The notes under the pieces are model-generated. The model did not search any database. It saw nothing but the letters and a program-made list of their open reading frames with translations, and was not told the DNA's origin. This document shows positions 38,105 to 48,788 of a stretch of 64,000 nucleotides of DNA, piece after piece (position 1 is the stretch's first letter; each line of letters starts with the position of its first letter). The DNA is from Acanthopleura granulata (Eukaryota > Mollusca > Polyplacophora > Chitonida > Chitonidae). The translations under genes and the position numbers were made by a program. The stretch is taken from contig JABBOT010000006.1 of the NCBI GenBank assembly GCA_016165875.1, forward strand, positions 1,203,438 to 1,267,437, written 5' to 3'.

Positions 38105-38290
38105 GCATAATATAAGACTACAGCACAAAGAGTAAAACCAGAGCAGCGACGACAGTGTGATAGTTGGCTAATGGTCACACGTTTCCCGTGAAGTCCGGCC
38201 TCTTGTCAATTTACCTCAGTTAGGGTTTTATTTTAACTACATCACGTAAGTTGTTTAAGCCACATGCAGTTCCAGACACCATAACAGCAT
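38105..38290 (+). repeat. Repeat family A, forward copy facing the previous one
   Basis: 'gagtaaaaccagagcagcga', 'gtgtgatagttggctaatgg', 'ccggcctcttgtcaatttac' and 'ttagggttttattttaacta'. With 37840-38075 it forms an imperfect palindrome about 30 bases apart, so the pair could fold into one large hairpin. Confidence 0.7.
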
Positions 38291-38399
38291 TATAATTCCA
38301 ACATGTTTCGGGGTATGCATACTCAAAGCCCAGGATGTACTGTCTGGAAATCGTACTCCCCATTATATCTGCTATGTACTGAAAAAAAACGGCCGTAAT

Positions 38400-38710
38400 T
38401 CAGCAGCGAAGCGAGATAATATAGAATATAACAGACTAAAGCGCACAGAATCAAACCAGAGCGGTGACGACCGTGTGATAACTGGCAAATGGTCACCAGT
38501 CATCGGTGAAATCCGGCCTCTTGTCAGTTTACCTGAGCTAGGGCTTTATTCTAACTGTTTACGCGAGTGTTTAAGAAGTAACGACTTACACGCCTCCTAG
38601 CACCATGGGCTAAGCAGAATTAGGTAAAAAAAAATAGTGATGGTCAATGCAATTTAAATATTGCAAGGGTCTAGAATGACTCAAAGTACTGTGTTGTCAT
38701 CATATTTAAC
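38400..38710 (+). repeat. Repeat family A, forward copy, near full length
   Basis: 'cagaatcaaaccagagcggt', 'aactggcaaatggtcaccag', 'aaatccggcctcttgtcagt', 'gggctttattctaactgttt', 'gtgtttaagaagtaacgact', 'ctaagcagaattaggtaaaa' and 'caatgcaatttaaat'. This is the complete mirror of 17455-17740. Confidence 0.78.
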
Positions 38711-39149
38711 GCGTGAATACACAATAACATAAGAACAATGCAAAAGGAACAGGCCTCGGGGATGTTTAGTCCATGCATCAGCAGGACCCTGCCTTATGCA
38801 GGAATACAATATAAATCTATAAGTTGTGTCCCAAGCAATGAAGCAACACAGTTGCCCTCGGTGCCACTGTCTAAGTCCTCTATCTAGAAGAGAAATGATT
38901 CCCACTACCCTTCTTACATTCTGACCCTTGCCTCTGAGTCAGTCTGATTTTGAATTCCATTGATAGCATTTGTGCTATAGGCTTGGACATTCGCTATTCA
39001 CAGGTCAATAAAATGAAACAAATCGCCGCCGGTCGGATCCTGGTCCGACTCGATCACAGCCATCAGTGGTCATCATTAACCTGGAGAGAACCTCTAAGAT
39101 GCGCCTGGCTACTCTATTTCTGTGACCACCGTATAGTGAATATAGAAGA

Positions 39150-39320
39150 CTACACCATTGAGAGTAAAGCCACAGCAGCAACGACTGTGGGATACATGTA
39201 CTTGGCAAAGGATCAGATGTTACTGATGAAATCCGGCCTCTTATCAATTTACCTGTGTTTGGTTTAATTTGAATTGTTCATGTGAGTGTTTCAGAAATGA
39301 CAGCTTACACAATAGCACCA
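39150..39320 (+). repeat. Repeat family A, forward copy
   Basis: 'gagagtaaagccacagcagc', 'acttggcaaaggatcagatg', 'gaaatccggcctcttatcaa', 'gtgagtgtttcagaaatgac'. Frames at 38950-39267 run into it and are not supported as genes. Confidence 0.65.
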
Positions 39321-39779
39321 TGCCTTAAGCGCACGTCTTAAGTCTGAAAAGACGAAGAGCTAAACCTGACCAGACTAAACATAACTCATCATGCTAGTAT
39401 TTACATCAGGCTAAATGGCTGTCATTTTTCAACAGGCATATCTCGAGACTTTGGTCAAGTGCTAACGTCTTCTTATTCCTGAACAAGTTCTGCCTCGGTA
39501 TTTCATGAAATACTGCTTATGCGCGGTAGAGCGTGTTGCTGTCCTTGTGTGTAAGTTTTCAACTAATCCACTAAGTCATATTAACGCATTACCGTTTGGA
39601 CACCAGTATTACGTTTCACGATGACTTAAATTTTGATTGATTCAATTGTAACATACTTAAAGCGGACGGTAACGTTATTGACGCCAGTAAAGAAATGCAG
39701 TCTCGATGGACATTGTTTTAACTGCGCCACTTTTACAAAAAATAATGACTGTGTACTTATGATAACTGATCGGTTATGA

Positions 39780-41865
39780 CCCTAGCTGGTAAAAACGCCA
39801 CAGTGTGAAATAAACTACGAAGAAAAACTATTTACAAAGTCTTGTGGAAATGAGCTCGGTGATTTGTTCTTGAGCTGTTTCAGTCTGATGAGATCATACC
39901 ACGCTCTTATAATCACATACACTCTCAAAAATCCTGCCCTATTGTACATGCATCCTGCTGGCTTCCTTCCCGCCCGTGGGTCGTGGGTTTCCACTGGGCT
40001 TTGCATGGCTTCCTCTCAGCTTAATGCTGGCAGCCGTCGTATAAGTGAAATTTCTTGAGCTAAACACCAATAAATAAATAAATAAGTAAATACTGTAAAT
40101 GCACCATTTCGCCTGACGTTGCCTATACCTGTTGTAGGCATTGATATGGTTGTAACACTTATCATTCCACTTACCATCGATGCGCGATGAAGTTAGACTA
40201 GGAACGTCAAAGGATGTCATGGTGGTCAGGAGTTGTTTTATTACCTAAACCGTCAAGACTCTTACAACATCCGTTATAATCACCTCGTTTTGGTTGATCA
40301 GCAAAAGCCACACGGTCCTATAGAGAGATTCCCAACTCTCGAATGGTCCCTCACGAATGATCCCCATTAGCTTGTTTAATTTGAACGACAACACCCGCCC
40401 AATGTCTGCCCGCGCGTCAGTTCATCATTTACACCAACCGCTTTCCGGCGCTCAATCTGGTCCCCTCTTTGGAGCTATCCGCCAGGAGGCGACTGCCCCA
40501 TGTTTATGAATCCTTCGTGGGATTGACGCCTCTATGAACCTCTCTTCTTGTGGACACGTCTTGTAAATACTAGTTCTCAGGATGGACTGAATTGTCCCTC
40601 GGACTTACATTCAGGCTGTGTGTTTGCCTAACTGGTCGAGGAAATGTGTGTCATTATGGTAGTTTTATAACGTTTGTCACAGAAATCATTCCGCTAAGTC
40701 ACGAGTCTTCAGGCCATAAGCTGTTGAACATATTTTTAGTGTGCAGTAAAACTATCCTAATTTTACGTGCGAATGGTGTTTGATATCGAAATTCTTGAAA
40801 TAGCTCACGGTTATCTAGAGAATCACGTTCAATTTTTAACTAATATACTATGAAGTTTCTCAAGCAAATTGCGAGCCTCGTGGTTTGTGAATTTATGGTG
40901 TAAAAAGAAAGGAAGAACATCAGAAAATTAGGCAAGAAGTTGGAGTAGGACAAGAAGTCGGATTACCCCAGTGTACTGTATTAAATTCACTCAAGGGATG
41001 TGCCCGCTGTGTTTAATTTCTAAATGCGTGAATTGGTGCCATAAAATCTAGAGCAATTACTGACCATGACTGTACTTGGTTGGTCAAATAAAGGATGGGA
41101 TCCAATGAATTTGTGAAATTCAAGATGTATGGTGTAGGAGAGCAAAGCATGATCAAACCACGGTACAAGCTGTGTAGAATAATGGGAACTCAGCATGCTA
41201 GAGTGAACTGTAATTCACTCCATGAATAAAAGAAGCAATGGAGAAAATAAATGAGTCTATCTGGATCAGAAATTCATCGTCCTGTTGGAAAGCTTTTCCA
41301 GCAAGGGGATAATTTTTTGATAAATTCTCTCCTGCTGTTGCCGTGTTTTTAATTAAATAAAACAAGATTAAATGTTTTTCTTAAAGGTCGTCCACGTATG
41401 TTGTGGCACGAATTTATCTTAAAGCCGTTATGAGTACTGTTTTTTTTGGGGGGGGGGGTTGTTTTGTTTTTTTGTTGTTGTCTTTTTATATACTTATCAT
41501 GGTTTTAGCAGATGTCTACAGACTTAACTGTTAAGGAGATGGAACCTAGAACTTAAGCAAAGTACGTAAAAAGGAGAACTAAAACAGTCTTTGTTCTTGA
41601 ATAAATCATGACATTTGGACAAATATTATATCTGAGCAGACATGTTTGTATTGTGTAGGGAATCTCGATGAGATTGCTTCGGGACTTAGAATGATTTCGT
41701 GGCTGTGGGATTCCCTTTCTCCTCATGGATGATTTATATGAAATAACAAAACCCTTTTCAGATGTGTCGGAGACATTCTCCGATATCTCGATATCACTGT
41801 CAAAAAGCAGCGTTGCTAATTTTTCGCCCCTAGGGACATCGTTGTTATTTTTTCATTTATTTTAT
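39780..41865. repeat. Triplicated 2.1-2.4 kb segment, copy 1
   Basis: Blocks recur in the same order at 42.17-44.02 kb and 44.2-47.33 kb. Examples are 'tttgttcttgagctgtttca' (39867), 'aatggtccctcacgaatgat' (40341), 'gccaggaggcgactgcccca' (40480), 'cgagcctcgtggtttgtgaa' (40872), 'cagaaattcatcgtcctgtt' (41269) and 'gattgcttcgggacttagaa' (41673). A SINE sits inside this copy only. I see no gene that is open in all copies. Confidence 0.8.
39950..40095 (+). mobile_element. SINE 3' half inserted in segment copy 1
   Basis: 'ctggcttccttcccgcccgt', 'gtcgtgggtttccactgggc', 'ccgtcgtataagtgaaattt' and 'aataaataaataagtaaat'. It is absent from the matching positions of segment copies 2 and 3, so it inserted after the duplication or was lost from them. 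Confidence 0.85.
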
Positions 41866-44020
41866 GTTTACATAGTAATCAAATATTTCACGGGCAGAAC
41901 CTGGGAAGACCGACGACAATCGGCTGTTTGCTGGCAGACATTCCCATGTACGACGGGAACAAAAGCCAGTCAGTCTTGAAAATGAACTCGCAGGACACTA
42001 TTGTCACGTCTTCGTTAGGACACAATTATGACTGAGTTCAACGTACGGCGGTAAATAAGTATGTTAACGCATTGCAGCGTGCACAAAGTAGTTCGTTTTT
42101 AACTGGACTACTTTACAAATCGTGGTAGGTACACTCTATGGTAACTGTTCCATGTATCCAGAAATGACGTTGCCCATCTGGTGAAAACGCCACATTGTCA
42201 GAAAAGCTCCGAAAACACTGTTTCCAAACTTTTATGGATATGAGCATAGTGCTTTGTTCGCGAACTGTTTCAACTGTTCGGATTACACCACAATGTTATC
42301 TGTGCATACATTTACAGACAATCTGTCCTATTGTACTTTCACCTTATCGCCTTACAACGCACACCACCGTAACGGCTGTAGGGATTCATATCATGGTCCC
42401 ATTTATCCTTTGACTTGTTCTGTCAATGTCCATGAAATTGACTAGGAAGGTCAAAAGTCATGGCGGTAAAGAGTGGCTTAATGACCTATACCCATCAACA
42501 CACTCCCTACATCCTCGATAATCACCTCCTCGTGGTTGATCAGTAAAAGCCAGATGGCATTAGGGAGAGGTTTCAACTCTCGAATGGTCCCCCACGAATG
42601 ATCCCCGTTAGCGTGTTTGTTTAATCTGAGCGACTGTTCCCGAACACTCTCGGCCCGCACGTCAGTTCAACATTTACACCAATACTTTTCCGGTGCTAAA
42701 CCTGGTCCCTTCTTTGCAGCAGCCCGCCAGGAGGCGACTGCCCAATGTTTATGAATCCTTCGTGGAATTGACGCCTCGATGACCCTCTCTTCTTGTGGGC
42801 ACAAAATCAGCTTCAGTTATTAACCATTATAGCACTAGATTCATCTCGCAAACAGTGGGGCCCAATGTTTTTCTGAAATTCACGATGAAGGTGGTAAAGA
42901 AAAAACCCAGGAGATTAGGGAACAAGTTATGTAGAATAACAGGAGCCAGCATACTCCAGTGAACTGTAATTTACTCAATGGGTAAAAAACGACGCAGAAA
43001 ATAAACGAGTTTGTCTGGATCAGAAAATTCATCGTCCTATTCGAAACCTCTTCCTGCGAAGGAATAATTTTTTCCACAAATCCTGTCAAGCTGTTGCCAT
43101 GTTTTTAATTAAACAAAACAATATTTAGTATTTTCGGAAAGATTATCCACGTCTACCGTGGTACGAATTCATAAAGCCGTTATGGCCGCTGTTGTTGTTT
43201 ATCGATATTAGTCGGCAAACAAATTACTTTTTAGTGCATCTGTCAAGAAATTGAATTCCCATTTGTCTGGCACTATGACCGAGTCGTTCCACAAAGCCGC
43301 TGGAGCATAATTCATGGAAACGGCCTTTGACAGCGGAAAGAGAATACGAATGCCAAGCTTTACATACAATGGTTACGCACCTCGGGTTTAGATCACACAT
43401 TTGCTGACACAAAGAGGCCCTGCAAATTTACAAATCAAGATGGTCTACCTAGAGGACTTGAAACATATCTCTGACATATTTTTTACCACTGTTATATGCG
43501 CACATGCTTGCTGCAGATGTTTGCAGAAGTGGCTGGCACGGGGATGAAAAGTAGGACCTGTGCGAAATACGAAAAAGGACGAAAACACATGTTCCAGTGC
43601 ACATCTGGTATTGGTCTGTTTCTAGTGAAAAAAAACTGTTGGCAAAAATGAGCTTATCTCTGTAAGAGCTAAAACGCCATTTAATCGTATCTCATATCAG
43701 ATCAATCCAGTAAATGTTGATTTATAAGTCCTTGTGCTTGAATAAATCATGGCATTTTGACAAAACTGACATCTGAGCAGACGTGTTTGCATTGCCTGGG
43801 GAATCTCGGTGAGATTGCTTCGGGACTTAAAGTCTTTTGGATGATATGGTGGCTGTGAGATTCCCATTCTACCCATTGACGATTTATTTGAAATATGTTA
43901 AAAACCATTTCAAATATGTTGGAGGCATTTCCAGATATCTTGAAAATATTGTCAAATAGCAGAGTTGTTAATTCACCACCCTTATGCATATAGTTATTGT
44001 TTATTTATTTCTCTTATGCC
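41866..44020. repeat. Triplicated segment, copy 2
   Basis: This unit is complete from 'aatcaaatatttcacgggca' (41877) to 'cagagttgttaattcaccac' (43961). It lacks about 350 bases that copies 1 and 3 share (around 40740-41080 and 45060-45410). The minus frames at 42880-43089 and 43224-43412 have counterparts at 45419-45604 and 45743-45937, but a three-residue difference and a frame alternative leave coding doubtful. Confidence 0.8.
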
Positions 44021-45950
44021 GGAATCAAATATTTCAGTGGCACAACTGATTGAAACCACGGCAATCCGATGCTTGCTTGTAGACCTTCACATATGCGACT
44101 GAAGACAAATCCCGTCAGGGTTGAACTTGAACTCTCTGGACACTATTGTTACGTCTTTTGTTGGACTCCGTTATGAAACAGTGATATGTAAATTCATAAA
44201 CATGTGTTGTACCGTTCATGAAGGAGTTGCCTTTGACGTTGCCCGTCTGGTCAGAACGCTACAATGTGAGAAAACCTATGAAAACCCTATTTCCAAAGTT
44301 TCGTGCAAATGAACACAGTGCTTTGTTCTTGACCTGTTTCAGTCTGACCGAATCATACCATCCTATTATCTCCACATAAACTTTCAGGAAACCTGTCCTA
44401 TTCCACATGCACCATTTCGCCTTACCATGCATATGGCGGTTATACGCATTCCTATGATGGTAACATTTGTCCTTCCATTTACCATTAATGTTTGAGGAAA
44501 TTAGACTAGCAAGGTCAAAGGATGCCATGCCGGTAAAGAGTCGTTTGTTGACCTAAACCCATCAGCACTCCGTCAACATTCGCGAAAATCACCTCGTTAT
44601 GGTTGATTAGAAAACGCCAGACGGACCTGTAGAAAAATTTCCAGTTCTCGAATGGTCCCTCACGAATAATCCCCGTTAGAGTGTTTGTTTAATCTGAGCG
44701 AAAATACCCGACCAATCTAGGCCTGGACGTCAGTTCAACATTTACACCAATCCTTTTCCGGGGCTAAATCGGATCCCCTCATTGGAGCAACCCACCAGGA
44801 AGCGACTGCCCAATGTTTATGATCCTTCGTGGTATTGACGACTCGATGACCCTCTCTTCTTGTGGACACGCCCTGTAAATACTGGTACACAGGATGGACT
44901 AATTTGTTCCTCGGAATTTGATTCACACTGTGTGTTTTCCTGACAGATACGTCGTGAAGGCACTAGGTCGGGGAAACGCGTGTCATTATGGTACTTTCAA
45001 GAAGTTAATCATGGAGATAATTCCGCCAAGTCATCAACCTTCAAGCCGTAAGCTGTTGAATGTATTTTAAGATGCAGTCAAACGGTGTACAAAGGGTATT
45101 TGATATGTAAATGCTTGAATTGGCTCGGCGATATCTATGAAATCAAGTTCAATTATCTAACTATTATACTACCAGGTTTGTGATGCAAATGGCGAGCCTC
45201 GTGGTTTGTGAATTTGTAATGTACTGTGCAGGGAAAAGGAAACATCCGTAATGAAGGTATCAAGTTGTGTAGAATAACGGGATGTCGGATTGCTCCGAGG
45301 TGCTGTATTGAATACACTCAGTGGCGTGTTTAATATCTAAACGCTTGAATTAGCGCGTCATTATGGTCCTCCGAAGTTTTTGTGTAATTTACAACGTATG
45401 ATGTAGGAGAAGAGAATTTCACCCGGTCAAGGAACAAGCTGTGTAGAATAACAGGAGCCAGCATGCTCTCGTGAACTGTAATTCAATCAGTGGATGAAAA
45501 ACGATGGAGAAAATAAACGAGTCTGTCTGGATCAGAAAATTCATCGTCCTGTTGGAAACCTTTTCCTTCCTGCAAAGGAATAATTTTTTCATAAATCCTG
45601 TCAAGCTGTTGCCATGTTTTTAATTAAATAAAACAAGATTTAGTATTTTTCTTAGAGGTTGTCCACGTCTGTTCTGGTACGAATTTGTCTTAACGCCGTT
45701 ATGCGCACTGTTATTTTTTATCGATATTAGTCGGCAAACAAATTACTTTTTAGTGCTGCTGTCAAGAAACTGAATTCCCATTTGTCTGGCACTATGACCG
45801 AGTCGTTCCACAAAGCTGCCGGAACATAATTCATGGAAACGGCTTTTGACAGCTGAAAGAGAATACGAATGCCAAGCTCTACATTGGTTACGCATCTCGG
45901 GTTTAGATACATTTGCTGACACAAGCCGGGCCCGCAAATGTACAAATGAA
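44021..45950. repeat. Triplicated segment, copy 3 (main part)
   Basis: It opens with 'aatcaaatatttcagtggca' (44034) and follows copy 2 to about 45950. There it is interrupted by about 1.1 kb of other DNA containing SINE-like sequence and an open frame. The segment resumes near 47030-47340. Confidence 0.8.
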
Positions 45951-45989
45951 GGAAGTCTCTAACCTTGTAGCCTCACCTGAAAACATATT

Positions 45990-46105
45990 GAATTATCCTC
46001 TCCAGCGTTAAACCTGTTACTCCCACCATAATGCTGGCCACCGTCCTATAACTAAAACATTTTCTTGACTTTACTAATCAAATAGGTAAATAAATTAATT
46101 AAAAC
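45990..46105 (+). mobile_element. SINE 3' fragment
   Basis: 'ctcccaccataatgctggcc', 'accgtcctataactaaaaca', 'tttcttgactttactaatca' and 'aaataggtaaataaattaat'. It lies at the break of segment copy 3. Confidence 0.75.
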
Positions 46106-46189
46106 TATGAAATATGTTTTCAGTAGGCGTGAATGAACAATAAATGGATACATGAAGAAACACAACAGGCAGATATTTACTTCCTCATA

Positions 46190-46565
46190 GGCAGTGGGTT
46201 GTGCTCTTTTGGTTAAATGTCATTTGCCGTACAATCGTATGAGATGTGGGTTCAAAACCTTGGAAAGGGAATTTTGTAGAACGCTCCAGCTATGACCTTA
46301 GTGACAACAGACGATCAACGACGCTCAGGTGCCCACGTTCGCAGTCTAACATTCATTAAAAAACACTGCGCTTGCAACAATATTGTGTGAATATCTCTAT
46401 GGCACGGAGAGCTTGTCAATAGTTGGGCAAAGGTCGATGGTGGACGCAAAAACAGCCTGGTTTCCTTCAACCGTAATATGCACCGCCATATTACAGGTGA
46501 AATATTTTTGAGAATGGCGTTAAAATAACAATCAAGTAAATAGACAAATAAATAAATAAATAAAT
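46190..46565 (+). mobile_element. SINE-like element, longer variant
   Basis: A head-like part near 46200-46265 ('cttttggttaaatgtcattt', 'gagatgtgggttcaaaacct', box B-like) is followed by about 180 unrelated bases. The usual tail then appears: 'cctggtttccttcaaccgta', 'attacaggtgaaatattttt' and four (aaat) units. It is either one diverged SINE with an insertion or two fragments. Confidence 0.55.
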
Positions 46566-46593
46566 TTTTTCGTCAAATGCACGATGGTAAGTA

Positions 46594-47160
46594 ATGTTGG
46601 GTCCACCAGTGTGTGCTGTAAGGACCAGCCCAGCGAACGATGGGCTGGACTACACAGATGGTCGTCTCTTTGTAGGCTGTCTACGCAGAACTTATTTGGC
46701 GGAAAAACTTGCGAACTACTCAGGTCAACATGCGTTGAAAATAGTTCGGTCTCATGACTTCAGTTCTAAGGACGAACAAAGCAGCTGTGTTCAATTATGT
46801 CCCGAGAGAGGTCTCAGTTTTAATCCCAACTCGTATAATCATCATCTATCGATCGGATACAGCCGTTTTTCCTCTTTACGTTTGAAAAAACCATTTATCT
46901 CAGACGACATGGAGGTTAAACAAACCAAATCAAATCATCTAGATTTCTGCTTATCACCCACTGCTTTGATGAAACCAAATGGAAAAGTAATAAGTTGCGG
47001 TGTAGAGTTACTCCAATACAGGCGGTACTCAGTCGGGGAACTGGCAAAACTGGGACTTAAGCGAAATACAGAAAAAATGGGAAAAAACCATGTTCCTGTT
47101 TACTTCGGACATTCGCCGATTTTTAACGCAAAACTGTCGGTACAAATCAGCTTATCTTAG
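46594..47160 (+). other. Unrecognised 188-codon open frame
   Basis: This is among the longest uninterrupted frames in the window. I recognise no domain, signal peptide or membrane segment. Its last third lies in sequence homologous to segment copy 2 (about 43560-43660), where the frame is not kept. In a six-frame scan of 64 kb one frame of this length can arise by chance. No acceptor or donor sites define it as an exon. I list it only so that it can be tested against transcripts. Confidence 0.2.
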
Positions 47161-47340
47161 GATGAGCTAAACATTATTTAAACGCATCTTATATTAGATC
47201 AGTCCGAAAAATGTTGACATATTAATACGTTTACTTGAATAAATCACCACGTTTTGACAAAACATTACATTTGAGCAGACATGTTCGCATTCCCTAGGGA
47301 ATCTCAGTGAGATTGTTTCGGGACTTACAGTGACACAGAA
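47030..47340. repeat. Triplicated segment, copy 3 (remaining end)
   Basis: 'tgaataaatcaccacgtttt', 'gagcagacatgttcgcattc' and 'gattgtttcgggacttacag' match 43735-43830 and 41600-41690. This completes the interrupted third copy. Confidence 0.75.
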
Positions 47341-47819
47341 AGATGTAAATCATACTATATCTTCCCCAAACTAAACCCCGTGTGGTTACACCATGTGCAC
47401 TATTCTGTTATGTTATAGAAAGAATGAAAATAAACGAAGGAAAATAAGGAGGCATTTATGTTGTTGTTTATTGTTTTCTTTTCTATTTTTTTTTCTTTCT
47501 TTTTGTCTTTTTAACGTGTGCATAATGTTTACGCAGCACAAGTGGAGTATACCAGTTTAAAGATACCACCAGTTATTTATTGGATCGTAGAGTCTTTGTA
47601 GAATTTGAATGTAGATAAAAATCTAAGCAAAAGCATATTCGAAACTTTTTCCAACTTTTCCTTGTCGTGTAAATCGTACCTTGATAAGTCGAGCTAGGTG
47701 GTTTTCTATAGAGAATTCTCAACTCAGGCATACACGTTTCCCAGTGGAGTATCATAGGCGGTATAGTTTGTAACTGTACGGAGATATTACCAGGCAATGA
47801 TGTCACTTACATGACTTCT
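47341..47819. other. Gene-free stretch with a T-rich tract
   Basis: Nothing coding was found. A low-complexity T/C tract lies at 47460-47515. Confidence 0.4.
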
Positions 47820-47950
47820 ACATGAAACCTAGGGGTCCATACCAGCCGTCAATCAAAATGGGCGTTCCGGGTCTAAATCGTAAGACCATTTTCCAAAAAC
47901 CACAAATAACACATACCCCAAAAGAATTAAGAATGTATATAAAATATAAG
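47820..47950 (-). repeat. Repeat family B, reverse copy
   Basis: 'ccagccgtcaatcaaaatgg', 'gggtctaaatcgtaagacca', 'ttttccaaaaaccacaaata' and 'aaaagaattaagaatgt'. Confidence 0.7.
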
Positions 47951-48369
47951 AAAAATTAGGACAAAAGCAGTCAACAGTTTTGATGATGAAAACAAGACGC
48001 AAGGAATGTTCTCGACCGAGGAACAAAATCAGTTTCCAAATCGTGTACTCTTTTAGTATATATGATGTCGATAATCAAACATGTATCTCAGTTGTGCCTT
48101 TATTACAACTTCGTATATCATGCTCAAAGCGATCAACATACGGCCCCTATCAACGGCTTAAACGGAATTAAAGACAATTATGAAGTAGAGCCCCAGATAA
48201 TCGTGACACTCCTTCCATGTTTATTAGGAAGAGAGGTGTACTCATTGTAAAATATAAACAGTTTAGAGTGAAGGCGTACCTTAACCAATATACAGCTGAA
48301 ATAGCTGCTCGTTTAGTACAACAAAAAGTGACATTTGATTTATTCTTCTGTTATTGTGTTTGCTCTACT

Positions 48370-48475
48370 TTAGGAGGTAAATTTACTTGAGGCCGGATTT
48401 CACCTGTAACGTGTGAGCATTTGCCAACTGTCACACTGCTCTGGTTTTACTTTGTATGATGTAGTCTTTCATGTT
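48370..48475 (-). repeat. Repeat family A, inner fragment
   Basis: 'ttgaggccggatttcacctg', 'aacgtgtgagcatttgccaa' and 'actgctctggttttactttg' end about 150 bases upstream of the receptor exon. Confidence 0.65.
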
Positions 48476-48624
48476 ATGATATCTACATTGTTCATGGGTA
48501 TGTCTGTTGCTTTGCCGAATGGTTTGTGTAAATCTTGGCTTAGAAATCCATGTAACTGAATTTCACAGTTATGACCACAAAATTTATGAAAGCAACACTA
48601 ATGTGAGTACCATTGTCCTTTCAG

Positions 48625-48788
48625 CCAAACCGGCAACCCCATTAAGGGTATCCCAGAATGCATCACAGGAATACCGGTTGATGCGCCACCTACTGGACAA
48701 TTACGAGCCGGCAGTTCGTCCAGTGATGAATTCGTCACACACGGTCAAAATTGGCCTAGGCCTGACACTGACCCAGATTTTGGATTTG
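48625..48788 (+). CDS. Nicotinic acetylcholine receptor subunit, exon 2 (start of extracellular ligand-binding domain)
   Basis: The exon lies between a good acceptor (pyrimidine-rich 'cattgtcctttcag') and a donor (GTAAGT). It gives two bases that complete a split codon and then 54 codons ending in phase 0. Residues include EYRLMRHLLDNYEPAVRPV, an N-glycosylation site NSS, and IGLGLTLTQILDL. This is the N-terminal helix, the Y-x-x-x-(V/I)RPV turn and the beta1 strand of cys-loop acetylcholine receptor subunits. In vertebrate homologues, too, a second exon of this size ends just before the conserved DEKNQ-like start of the next exon. The product would sit in the plasma membrane as part of a ligand-gated ion channel. 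Both signal-peptide exons upstream fit its phase. I cannot tell the subunit type, because the cys-loop, the vicinal cysteines and the pore lie on exons outside this window or not found. Confidence 0.88.

Noticed and set aside
43224..43412. PAN/apple-like reading (LCQQMCDLNPRCVT)
   Set aside because: Only the first three cysteines fit, the rest of the domain is absent, and segment copy 3 has lost one of the cysteines.
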